From: Clostridiales bacterium Firm_10
GTDB lineage: Bacteria; Bacillota; Clostridia; Christensenellales; Aristaeellaceae
NCBI GenBank assembly: GCA_001603025.1
Contig: LVAP01000020.1
Location: forward strand, 1 to 56,477
DNA length: 56,477 bases
Reading direction: 5' to 3'
Below are positions 24,111 to 31,475 of this stretch, piece by piece. A program made the translations under genes and the position numbers. The notes beneath the pieces are model-generated. The model was not told the origin of the DNA and ran no database searches. It worked only from the letters and a program-made list of their open reading frames with translations. The first letter of the stretch is position 1, and every line of letters begins with the position of its first letter.

Positions 24111-25235
24111 ATGAATCATAGGGAACGGGTCAGGGCGGTCATGCACTATGAGAGCTATGACCGGCTGCCGTGCGTGGCCTTCGGCTACTGGACGGAGACG
24201 CTGGACAAATGGGCCGCGGAGGGCCATGTGCGCCGCGAGACCGCCGAGCTGTACAAATCCACAGGGGACAACGGCCCCGCCGACCGCGAGGTGATGGATC
24301 AGCTGGGCTTCGACTTCAGCTGGCAGAGCTGCGTGAGCGGCAACAACGCGCTGTTTCCCGGCTTCGAGCACAAAGTGCTGAAGGTGGAGCCGGACGGCTC
24401 CCAGGTGATACAGGACGGCAACGGGCATCTGGTGCGGATCAAGCCGGGGCTGGACAGCATTCCCGGCGAGCTGGGCACCCTGCTCACCGGCCGCGAGGCG
24501 TGGGAAAAGGAATACCTGCCCCGGCTGCAGTACAGCGACGACCGCATTCCCCGCGCCGAGTTTGAGAGGCTGGCGGAGGAATCAAAGACGCGGGAATACC
24601 CGCTATGGCTGCACTGCGGCAGCCTGTACGGCAAAATCCGCGACATGCTGGGCGTGGTGGAGCTATCCTACCTGCAGATGGACGACGAAGATTTATATAA
24701 GGAAATCATCGACACGATGGCCGGCCTGGCGCTCAGGGTGGCGGAGGAGACGCTGAAATTCGGCATCGCCTTCGACGGCGCGCATTTCTGGGAAGACATC
24801 TGCTTCAAGAACGGGCCTTTGGTGAATCCCGCGGTGTTCGCGGAGTTTGTCGGCCCGCACTACCGGGAGTTTGCGGATCTGCTGGCGCGCTACGGCATCG
24901 ACCAGATCTCGCTGGACTGCGACGGCTGCATCGACAAGCTGGTGCCCATCTGGCTGGAAAACGGCGTGAACACCATGTTCCCCATCGAAGTGGGCACGTG
25001 GAACGCCTCCATCGCGCCCTGGCGCGAGAAGTACGGCCGGGCGCTCAAGGGCGTGGGCGGCATGGACAAGCGCGTGTTCGCGCAGGACAGGGCTGCCGTG
25101 GAGGCGGAAATCGAGCGCCTGAAGCCGTTGGTCGATTTGGGCGGCTACATACCGTGCCCGGACCATCGCATCCCGCCGGATGCCAAATACGAGCTGGTGG
25201 CGTACTACTGCGAACTGTTCAGGAAGGCGTTCTGA
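24111..25235 (+). CDS. Second UroD-family methyltransferase-like protein
   Basis: A 374-residue TIM-barrel protein of the UroD family (MNHRERVRAVMHYESYDRLP is the usual opening). Aligned by eye with the other UroD-type protein in this locus, the zinc motif HSCGD is replaced by DCDGC (residues about 263-267), while the C-terminal loop reads YIPCPDHRIPPDAKY and carries a Cys that the first protein lacks. The metal site is therefore different, and so may be the substrate. AAGGGAGGCGGAAGG precedes the ATG 30 bases after the homocysteine methyltransferase gene, so the two form one operon. It ends 12 bases from the convergent mntP gene. Confidence 0.85.
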   Translation: MNHRERVRAVMHYESYDRLPCVAFGYWTETLDKWAAEGHVRRETAELYKSTGDNGPADREVMDQLGFDFSWQSCVSGNNALFPGFEHKVLKVEPDGSQVIQDGNGHLVRIKPGLDSIPGELGTLLTGREAWEKEYLPRLQYSDDRIPRAEFERLAEESKTREYPLWLHCGSLYGKIRDMLGVVELSYLQMDDEDLYKEIIDTMAGLALRVAEETLKFGIAFDGAHFWEDICFKNGPLVNPAVFAEFVGPHYREFADLLARYGIDQISLDCDGCIDKLVPIWLENGVNTMFPIEVGTWNASIAPWREKYGRALKGVGGMDKRVFAQDRAAVEAEIERLKPLVDLGGYIPCPDHRIPPDAKYELVAYYCELFRKAF

Positions 25236-25247
25236 CCGGCCCCGCGC

Positions 25248-25835
25248 TCACAGGAAGCTGCTTACAAAAATTTCGATGCCGATCAGCAGCAGGATGACGC
25301 CGCCCAGGATGGAGGCCTTGCCGGCCAGCCTGGTGCCCATTTTGCGGCCGATCAGCACGCCGCCCACGCAGATGACGAAGGTGGTCACGGCAATGATGAC
25401 GGAGGCGGCCAGCGCGCTGCGCCAGCCGTATTCAGCGATGGTGAACCCCACGGAGAGCGCGTCGATGGAGGTGGCCACGGCCTGGGCGAGCAGGGCGCTG
25501 TGGCTGAGGTTTTTTGCCTCTTCATCCGCTTCATTCCGGGGCCGCAGTCCCTCCAGCAGCATCTTGCCGCCGATCCATCCCAGCAGCCCCAGCGCGATCC
25601 ACGGGATGAACTTCTGGAACGCGGTGAAATACTGTAGGATGGTGTGCACGCATGTCCAGCCCAGCATGGGCATGAGAAACTGGAAGAAGCCGAAAGCGCC
25701 GGCAATGCGCACGACGCCGCGCCGCGTCATGGCCGGATTGTTCAGGCCGTTGGCCAGAGACACGGAAAACGCGTCCATGGCCAGGCCGACGCCCAGCAGG
25801 ATGTTGCCGAAAAAGAAGCTGAGGCTCAGGTTCAT
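25248..25835 (-). CDS. mntP: Manganese efflux pump MntP
   Basis: A 195-residue, six-helix membrane protein that exports Mn(II). The two homologous halves each carry the functional aspartate motif, GLAMDAFSVSLANG (Asp21) and ATSIDALSVGF. The start is ATG 25835, preceded by GGGAGGAAACACC; the frame is open upstream but that part is the riboswitch leader. The assignment is strengthened by a yybP-ykoY manganese riboswitch in the 5' leader (25932-26026) with a terminator that lies just before the gene. Mn(II) binding would be expected to turn the gene on. No terminator was seen in the short gap to the convergent methyltransferase gene. Confidence 0.95.
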   Translation of the reverse strand: MNLSLSFFFGNILLGVGLAMDAFSVSLANGLNNPAMTRRGVVRIAGAFGFFQFLMPMLGWTCVHTILQYFTAFQKFIPWIALGLLGWIGGKMLLEGLRPRNEADEEAKNLSHSALLAQAVATSIDALSVGFTIAEYGWRSALAASVIIAVTTFVICVGGVLIGRKMGTRLAGKASILGGVILLLIGIEIFVSSFL

Positions 25836-25860
25836 GGTGTTTCCTCCCATGCGTATCAGT

Positions 25861-25892
25861 ATAAAATGAAAGACATGGTTCAAAACCATGTC
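25861..25892 (-). terminator. Intrinsic terminator, expression platform of the mntP riboswitch
   Basis: Perfect nine-base arms 25884-25892 and 25872-25880 with a three-base loop, followed on the minus strand by TCTTTCATTTTAT. It lies between the riboswitch aptamer and the mntP ribosome binding site, so transcription would stop here unless the aptamer is occupied. Confidence 0.8.
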
Positions 25893-25931
25893 CGGAGCTG
25901 TCGGGAGCAGGCGTGCATGCATGGCTTGAAA

Positions 25932-26026
25932 AGCGTGCATGAGTCTCGCAAATTAAAGTAAGCCAGGCCATGGGCCAGCGTGTTGGCGTTACTGTGCGCT
26001 CGGCACCTGCTACTCCCTCACATACG
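25932..26026 (-). promoter_or_regulatory. yybP-ykoY manganese riboswitch aptamer upstream of mntP
   Basis: The minus-strand leader contains the two conserved blocks of this class: GAGGGAGTAGC at the 5' side (26019-26009 region) and TTTGCGAGACTCATG at the 3' side (about 25953-25939), with the internal hairpin part AACGCCAACACGC and a GGCCCATGGCC stem between them. The L1 and L3 loops formed by these blocks bind Mn(II) in known members. The upstream promoter (26032-26061) would start transcription at about 26025, right at the aptamer, and the downstream terminator is at 25861-25892. Recognised by eye; a covariance-model scan was not possible. Confidence 0.88.
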
Positions 26027-26031
26027 ACGGC

Positions 26032-26061
26032 ATCATACCACGTGGGAAGGCGGTTAGTCAA
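26032..26061 (-). promoter_or_regulatory. Promoter of the riboswitch-mntP transcript
   Basis: On the minus strand TTGACT (26061-26056), 18 bases and TATGAT (26037-26032). The predicted start coincides with the first bases of the riboswitch. Confidence 0.7.
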
Positions 26062-26162
26062 TGATAATAACCTCCTTTCCGGGCCTTTTCCGATGAGGCG
26101 CCGTCATTCCGAACGACGATATGGCGCGCCGGCGTCACGAGCCGGGGCGAGAGGAGTCCGCT

Positions 26163-27296
26163 TTGAAAAGAATTCTCTGCCTGCTGATCCTGATCGCCGC
26201 CCTGCCCTGGGCCGCCGCGGCCGGAGGCGCGCCTGCCCTGCTGGAGGGGGAGAGCCTGCTCGTCGCGTTGGAAGGCTTTGAAAGCGCCGAGGGCGAGGCT
26301 GTGCTGCTCGTGGCCTGCCGGAACGATTCGGACGAGGAGGTCACGCTTACGCTGATTGAGCCGGAGGTCAACGGCGAGCCGGCCGGCTTCCGCTATGGCT
26401 GGGGCGGCGACGAGCTGACCCTGCCGGCGCGCGCCGATTCATCGGCGGAGATCGTGCTGCAGCCGGACAGCGCGCGCGAGGTTCCGCAGCGGGTGAGCCT
26501 GCGCTTTGTGATGGACGGGAGGATATCCTCCCGCGGGACGGTCGATTCACAGGAGGACCTGCGCGTCGAAACGGCGTCTTTCGAGTTGGGCGCGCAGGAG
26601 CCGCAGATGCTCGAGACGGCCGTTTCCGCCCCAGCGGACGCAGACGGATACCGCCGCGTGTACAGCGACAGCGCGCCCGGGCGGGACGCGCCGCTGGAAT
26701 ACGCGCGGGCGCTCATCTGCCTGCGCGCCGCGGAGGATGGCGGCGGGCTGCTGACCCACCTGTGCACGGTGGAGGCGGTCGTGGACGAGGAGGGCACGGC
26801 GTCCGCGTCCTACAGCGGACTGGCGCTGGCGCTGGACGGAGACGGCGCCTTTCCGCTGCGCACATTCGAGCACGCGGACGGGACGGCGTTCGCCGACGCG
26901 GGCCCCCTGGAGCTTTCCGGCCCCGGCGTATTCTACGCCGTGATGGACTTCTCTCTGCTGCGGACTGAGGCGGGCTGGGCGACTTCGAACGCGCTTGTCG
27001 AATCGAGCGAGCTGGGCGGCCCCTGCAGTGTCGTACCCTGCGCCCTGTTTGACAGCGTCCAGTGCGCGCGCGACATATGGCGGCCGGTCCTCGAAGGCGG
27101 AGAGGCCGACCTGGCGCTGGAGGGGAACGCCTCATGGCGCGCCGGGGCCGGGCAGCCGCTGCGGCTCGGATTGGTTCCCGCGGAGGAGCTGGGCGAAATT
27201 GCGGTATGCTTTGAATACTGCTATGCCGACGGCCACGCCGTCATCCATTTGCCGGCAGGCGCAGAAGAATTGCCTGATGTGCCTGCAGGGCCTTGA
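26163..27296 (+). CDS. Secreted protein of unknown function
   Basis: The start is a TTG at 26163 with GAGGAG six bases upstream; it begins directly with a signal peptide (LKRILCLLILIAALPWAAAA), which the longer frame would bury. The mature 355 or so residues are very acidic and rich in alanine, glycine and glutamate, with predicted beta-strand pattern and no catalytic motif that I can recognise. The first part, around LTLIEPEVNGEPAGFRYGWG, resembles a segment near the C-terminus of the C11 protease encoded downstream (VTLENLVVNGVETGLSAEVF), suggesting a shared Ig-like fold. Three such secreted genes lie in a row. The mntP leader is divergent to it; I see no clear promoter of its own. Confidence 0.72.
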   Translation: MKRILCLLILIAALPWAAAAGGAPALLEGESLLVALEGFESAEGEAVLLVACRNDSDEEVTLTLIEPEVNGEPAGFRYGWGGDELTLPARADSSAEIVLQPDSAREVPQRVSLRFVMDGRISSRGTVDSQEDLRVETASFELGAQEPQMLETAVSAPADADGYRRVYSDSAPGRDAPLEYARALICLRAAEDGGGLLTHLCTVEAVVDEEGTASASYSGLALALDGDGAFPLRTFEHADGTAFADAGPLELSGPGVFYAVMDFSLLRTEAGWATSNALVESSELGGPCSVVPCALFDSVQCARDIWRPVLEGGEADLALEGNASWRAGAGQPLRLGLVPAEELGEIAVCFEYCYADGHAVIHLPAGAEELPDVPAGP

Positions 27297-27321
27297 TTTT
27301 CGGTTCTGTTTCTGCTATAAT
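27293..27321 (+). promoter_or_regulatory. Strong promoter of the 228-residue secreted protein gene
   Basis: TTGATT (27293-27298), 17 bases and a perfect TATAAT (27316-27321), 43 bases before the ATG. The -35 box overlaps the stop codon of the preceding gene. Confidence 0.8.
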
Positions 27322-27363
27322 AATCCAGTCATCACAAAGGAATAATGGTAAGGAGGCTTCATC

Positions 27364-28050
27364 ATGAAAAAGATTCTGTCCCTGATCCTGGTTCTTCTGC
27401 TGGCCGCTATGGCGTTCACTGCCCTGGCCGATGACTCCATTACTGCCGGAGATATTGAAACGAGCATCCCCGAGACGTCCAAGATCGAGATCAACCCCAA
27501 GGACGATTCCGCCTTCGGCGACGCCGGCGATGTCGTCACTGTGGACGGCAACACCTATACCGTCGTTGCCGGCAACCTGACCTACACCCTGAATGTCGAT
27601 CCTTCCCTGGGCCTGATCGTGCTCACGCAGGACTATTTCACCTCCATGGGCAGCGCCTGGCAGCTGGGCATCGATATGGACGCTTTCGTCCAGGCATGCA
27701 CCAGCGACGGCACCCACATCTGGGCTTACAGCCAGTATACCGGCGCGATGATCTCCATCCGCTCCTGGGGCATGGCCGACAGGGCTTCCGCCATCGTCGG
27801 CGACCTCAGCACAGCCTCCGAGGATTATCAGTCCGCTTATCTGCAGGCTTTCGCCACCGCCAACGACCTGAAGGCGAACGGCCTGATCGTCGCCGGCTCC
27901 ACCACCTGGATGCAGTTTGAGGACACCATCCTGATCACCGTCGCGGGCGGCGAATACGTCATCGTGAACTGGACGAGCGACGAGCCCATGGCCGAGGATG
28001 ACCTTGCCGACCTGACCGACTACCTTGCCGGCCTGACCATCACCGGCTGA
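27364..28050 (+). CDS. Secreted protein of unknown function, 228 residues
   Basis: It has a classical signal peptide (MKKILSLILVLLLAAMAF, cleavage probably after TALA, residue 22) and a soluble acidic mature domain of about 205 residues with no recognised family. The pattern DGNTYTVVAGNLTYTLNVDP followed by alternating helices and strands, and a conserved-looking WTSDEPMAEDDL near the C-terminus, suggests a compact alpha/beta domain, perhaps related to substrate-free lipoprotein-like sensors. AAGGAGG is at ideal distance from the ATG. It has its own strong promoter and a terminator right after the stop (28068-28102), so it is a highly expressed single-gene unit. Confidence 0.8.
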   Translation: MKKILSLILVLLLAAMAFTALADDSITAGDIETSIPETSKIEINPKDDSAFGDAGDVVTVDGNTYTVVAGNLTYTLNVDPSLGLIVLTQDYFTSMGSAWQLGIDMDAFVQACTSDGTHIWAYSQYTGAMISIRSWGMADRASAIVGDLSTASEDYQSAYLQAFATANDLKANGLIVAGSTTWMQFEDTILITVAGGEYVIVNWTSDEPMAEDDLADLTDYLAGLTITG

Positions 28051-28067
28051 CCGATTGACTGACAGAG

Positions 28068-28102
28068 ACTCCTGCCCTGCGGATTCGCGGGGCAGGAGTT
28101 TT
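28068..28102 (+). terminator. Rho-independent terminator after the 228-residue secreted protein gene
   Basis: Arms ACTCCTGCCC (28068-28077) and GGGCAGGAGT (28090-28099) are perfect, with further pairing inside, and are followed by TTTT. Confidence 0.85.
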
Positions 28103-28150
28103 GCAAAGGCCGTTTCCGGCCAGAACATTCATGCAGGGGAGTTGCAGAAC

Positions 28151-30454
28151 ATGAAGAAATCACGCGCGGTTTCCCTCCTCAGCCTGACGCTGGCGCTGCT
28201 GCTGGCGCTGGGCTGCGCGGGCCCGGCCCACGCGGAAGGAACGAAGAAGAACACGATTATGATCTACATGTGCGGCGCTGATCTGGAAAGCAGCAACGGC
28301 CAGGCAACAAGCGCCATCTCCGACATCCTGGCCTCCCGCTTCAACAGGGACGAGATCAATGTCGTGCTGCTGCTGGGCGGCTGCAAGCGCTGGTCCCAGG
28401 GCTATCCCTCAGATAAGCTGACGATCCTCGAGATCGGCGGGCGCAGGCCGGTGACGGTCGACACCCTGCCCCTGACCAGCATGGGCGATCCGGACACGCT
28501 GTCGTCCTTCCTCACTTTCTGCCACGACAATTATCCGGCGGAGCGCTTCGACCTGGTGATGTGGGACCACGGCGGCGGCCCGAACCTGGGCGTGTGCGTC
28601 GACGTGCAGTTCGACTCGGACTGGCTCAGCTTGCACGAGCTGGTTGCCGCGCTCAGAAACAGCCCCTTCGCCGACAAGGGCCTGGGCATGATCGCCTTCA
28701 ACGCCTGCCTCATGGGCTCCGCCGAGGTCAGCGCCATGGTCGCGCCTTTCGCGCACTACATGGTCGCCACGGAGGACAGCATGTTTGGCCTCACCTATGA
28801 CTGGCTGGCCGGCCTGGAGGAGGATCCCACCGCGATGGAGACCGCCGTCCGCGTGGTTGATTCCTCGTTCGCCATGAACGCGGCCACCATCGAGCGCCAG
28901 CACGCTTCCCTCATCAACTCGTTCGCCGCGATCGACCTGTCCAAAACGGATGCGCTGGTCGGAGCTGTGGACAGCTTCTTCGCCAACATGGAAGCCGGCC
29001 TGAGCGAGACCACCTTCACCGCCATGTCCACGCTGCGCCGCGACGCCACCACCTTCGGCGTGGGCGAGAGCGGCGGCAACAGCGACTACGACCTGGTCGA
29101 CCTGGGCGACCTGGTGAAACGCAACCACGATGTGGCTCCGGCCGAGGCTGAGGCGCTCGAAGCGGCCATTCAGGAGGCGGTAGTCTACCGCCGCAGCGCG
29201 CAGGAGAGCTGCAGCGGCATGACGGTGTACCATCCTTATCAGAACAAGATGAAGTTTTCCGAGCGCATCGGCGTGTATAACACGCTGGACTTCTCCGGCA
29301 ATTACACCGCCTACATCCAGAATTTCGCGGCCATCCTGACGGATACCCCCCTTGCCCAGTGGACGGAGCTGTACACCGGCGTGCCGGACGCCAACAAGGA
29401 CAACCGCACGCTGTTCACGCTGAAGCTGAACGAGGAGCAGGCCGCGCAGTACGGCGATTCCGCGCTGGACGTGCTGCTCATGAACGAGGACGGCTCTTAT
29501 TCCTTCACCTTCGCGAACAACAAAACCGCCTATGACGACGGCGCGCTGACCGGCGAGTTTTCCGGCACGGCGCTGTACGCGGTGGCGGAGGACGGCACCC
29601 GCCTGTCTCCGGAGCTGGAATACCAGCTGACGCCCGGCGGCATTTACAGGATCCCCGCCGTGCTTCACGCCGCCGGCAAGGATGGCCGGGATGACATGAC
29701 CCATACCGCGCTCATCGCCTGCGAACTTGATCCCGCCACGAAGCAGCTCTCCCCGGGCGGCGTTCAGGTGTGGGACGAGGCCAGCGGCGGCTACACCTCC
29801 GTGTTCGGCACCAGCTTTGCCGATTACGACGACATCCTCGTCGACATGACCGCCCGCAGCGAGACCCGCAACGAACGCGGGGAGCTGCTGCCCTTCGCCG
29901 AGTGGGAGGTCGTTTCCACCAGCCAGTGGAGCGCGCCCATCGACGGCAGCTGGGGCTTCGCGCTGGTCAACGACACGCTGGACACCGAGCAGCTTTACGC
30001 CACTTTCCAGGTGACCGACAGTCAGAACAACGTTTACAGCAGCGAACCGCGCGTGGTGAAGACGAAGCGGGCGGACGCCGGCGAGGTGTACGTGGCCTAT
30101 GACGACGCCGACCTGGTGCTCATCGAGAGCATGACCTGCTCACCCGTCGCGGAGGGTGTCATGCTGACCGGCAGCCTGACCAGCCTTGCGGAGCAGGAGA
30201 TCATCGTCACGCTGGAAAATCTGGTCGTGAACGGCGTCGAGACCGGCCTGAGCGCCGAAGTGTTCGGCACGGGCGACAACTGGGGCCTGCTCAACGGCGA
30301 GACGCAGCCGCTTTTCGTAAACATCGGCGCAGACCTGCTGGCGGGCTTCGAGGCCGTCACCGACGTTGCGTTTGACCTGACTGTGTCCGACGCGGAGAGC
30401 GAAGAGGTCGTGGGCGTGATCCCCGTCGAAATGACGCTGAACCTGGCCCTTTGA
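28151..30454 (+). CDS. Secreted C11 (clostripain) family cysteine peptidase
   Basis: A 767-residue exported protease. The start is ATG 28151 with AGGGGAG upstream; it gives a signal peptide with a long hydrophobic core and an AHAEG cleavage site (residues about 24-25). The C11 catalytic dyad is visible: His140 in MWDHGGGP and Cys186 in FNACLMGSAEV, preceded by the NTIMIYMCGADLES strand typical of the family. C11 enzymes usually cut after Arg or Lys and self-activate. From about residue 410 onward the protein has three or more beta-sandwich domains not found in minimal members; the last resembles the secreted protein at 26163-27296. The upstream terminator makes it a separate unit, but no good promoter was identified in the gap. 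Confidence 0.92.
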   Translation: MKKSRAVSLLSLTLALLLALGCAGPAHAEGTKKNTIMIYMCGADLESSNGQATSAISDILASRFNRDEINVVLLLGGCKRWSQGYPSDKLTILEIGGRRPVTVDTLPLTSMGDPDTLSSFLTFCHDNYPAERFDLVMWDHGGGPNLGVCVDVQFDSDWLSLHELVAALRNSPFADKGLGMIAFNACLMGSAEVSAMVAPFAHYMVATEDSMFGLTYDWLAGLEEDPTAMETAVRVVDSSFAMNAATIERQHASLINSFAAIDLSKTDALVGAVDSFFANMEAGLSETTFTAMSTLRRDATTFGVGESGGNSDYDLVDLGDLVKRNHDVAPAEAEALEAAIQEAVVYRRSAQESCSGMTVYHPYQNKMKFSERIGVYNTLDFSGNYTAYIQNFAAILTDTPLAQWTELYTGVPDANKDNRTLFTLKLNEEQAAQYGDSALDVLLMNEDGSYSFTFANNKTAYDDGALTGEFSGTALYAVAEDGTRLSPELEYQLTPGGIYRIPAVLHAAGKDGRDDMTHTALIACELDPATKQLSPGGVQVWDEASGGYTSVFGTSFADYDDILVDMTARSETRNERGELLPFAEWEVVSTSQWSAPIDGSWGFALVNDTLDTEQLYATFQVTDSQNNVYSSEPRVVKTKRADAGEVYVAYDDADLVLIESMTCSPVAEGVMLTGSLTSLAEQEIIVTLENLVVNGVETGLSAEVFGTGDNWGLLNGETQPLFVNIGADLLAGFEAVTDVAFDLTVSDAESEEVVGVIPVEMTLNLAL

Positions 30455-30468
30455 CCGCACGACAGACT

Positions 30469-30497
30469 GGGCGCATTCCCATAGGAATGCGCCCTTT
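30469..30497 (+). terminator. Terminator after the C11 peptidase gene
   Basis: Perfect eleven-base arms GGGCGCATTCC (30469-30479) and its complement (30484-30494) with a four-base loop and TTT. Confidence 0.8.
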
Positions 30498-30533
30498 GCC
30501 TGTCGAAAAGCGCCTTTTTCAACAGCCCAAAGG

Positions 30534-30571
30534 CCGGTTTTCTGACTCGCGTATTTTCGGGCGAAAACCGG
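30534..30571 (+). repeat. Perfect inverted repeat just upstream of the isomerase-like gene
   Basis: CCGGTTTTC (30534-30542) and GAAAACCGG (30563-30571) with a 20-base interval, ending 24 bases before the start codon of the next gene. It could be an operator or an RNA hairpin affecting translation. Confidence 0.45.
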
Positions 30572-30594
30572 AGCGGAACAGGAGGATGTTTTAT

Positions 30595-31338
30595 ATGGAA
30601 ACAGGCGTCCAGATTTCCAGCCTGAAGCCCCTGCTGCTGACCGAAGAGCAGGTGCGCGGGGCCTTCCGGAAGGTCGCGGCCATGGGCTGCGAGGCGGTGC
30701 AGCTGCAGTGGATCGATCCCTCGGTGCCGGCGGAAGCCGTCGCGGCGGCGCTGGACGAGGCGGGACTGCGTTCTGTCTCCGTGCAGGATTTTTATGAAAG
30801 CGTGCGCGCTGACCGGGAATACTATATCCGACTGAACGGGCTGACCGGCGGGAAATGGCTTTGCGTGAGCCGCGTGCCGGACCGGCTGAAATCCCGCCCG
30901 GGCTTGGATGAATACGTGCGCGAGCTGCGCGCGCTTGCGGCCGAGCTGGCCGGGCAAGGCCAGGCGCTCTGCTTCCATCCCGTCGCCGCGGATTACGCGC
31001 CTATCGGCGGCCTGTGCCCGGTGGACTACTTGCTGGAGCAGCTGCCGGAGATGGCCTGCTGCCTCGACCTGTATCACCTGAACAAAACGGGCGCCTCCAT
31101 GCCCGAATGGATCCGGGCGCATGCCGACCGCATCTGCATGCTGCATTTCAAGGACGCGAAGGGCGGCCGCCTCGTGCCCGCCGGGCAGGGCGACACGGAC
31201 TGGCGCGGCGTCGCGCAGGCCTGCCTTGAGGCGCGGATTCCCCTGGCCTTCGTGGAACAGGAGACATGGGAAGGGGATCCCTTCGAGTGCCTGCAGGCCG
31301 CGCTTGATTGGCTCAACGGGCAGATTGCCGCCTGCTGA
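30595..31338 (+). CDS. Sugar phosphate isomerase/epimerase-like TIM barrel (AP endonuclease 2 family)
   Basis: A 247-residue cytoplasmic barrel protein of the xylose isomerase-like superfamily. The start is ATG 30595, with AGGAGG at good distance; the ATG nine bases earlier is too close to it. Metal-binding positions of the superfamily are visible: Glu/His in ALCFHPV, CCLDLYHLNKTG with Asp and His, HFKDAKGGRL and FVEQE near the end. The substrate is unknown; relatives act on inositol and other polyols, tagatose or hydroxypyruvate. It stands alone between a terminator (30469-30497) and the A/T-rich region upstream of the phosphate transporter. Confidence 0.87.
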   Translation: METGVQISSLKPLLLTEEQVRGAFRKVAAMGCEAVQLQWIDPSVPAEAVAAALDEAGLRSVSVQDFYESVRADREYYIRLNGLTGGKWLCVSRVPDRLKSRPGLDEYVRELRALAAELAGQGQALCFHPVAADYAPIGGLCPVDYLLEQLPEMACCLDLYHLNKTGASMPEWIRAHADRICMLHFKDAKGGRLVPAGQGDTDWRGVAQACLEARIPLAFVEQETWEGDPFECLQAALDWLNGQIAAC

Positions 31339-31475
31339 CGCTGCCGCGGGAATATGATGAGATACGGTTAAATGATGGTATATAAAATATTTTTTTAACA
31401 AGATAATGATATATTATAGCTGGAAACAGGATTTATCCGCAGGGTACTTACAGATCTGAAACGGCTGGTGATGAG
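31339..31475 (+). promoter_or_regulatory. A/T-rich upstream region of the Na/phosphate cotransporter gene
   Basis: Bases 31368-31418 are over 80% A+T, in sharp contrast to the surrounding sequence, with several overlapping -10-like boxes (TATATT, TATTAT, TATAAA) and TTAACA at 31395-31400, which resembles half of a Pho box. I cannot choose one promoter. A dimeric PhoP-type site is possible but not demonstrated. Confidence 0.4.
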
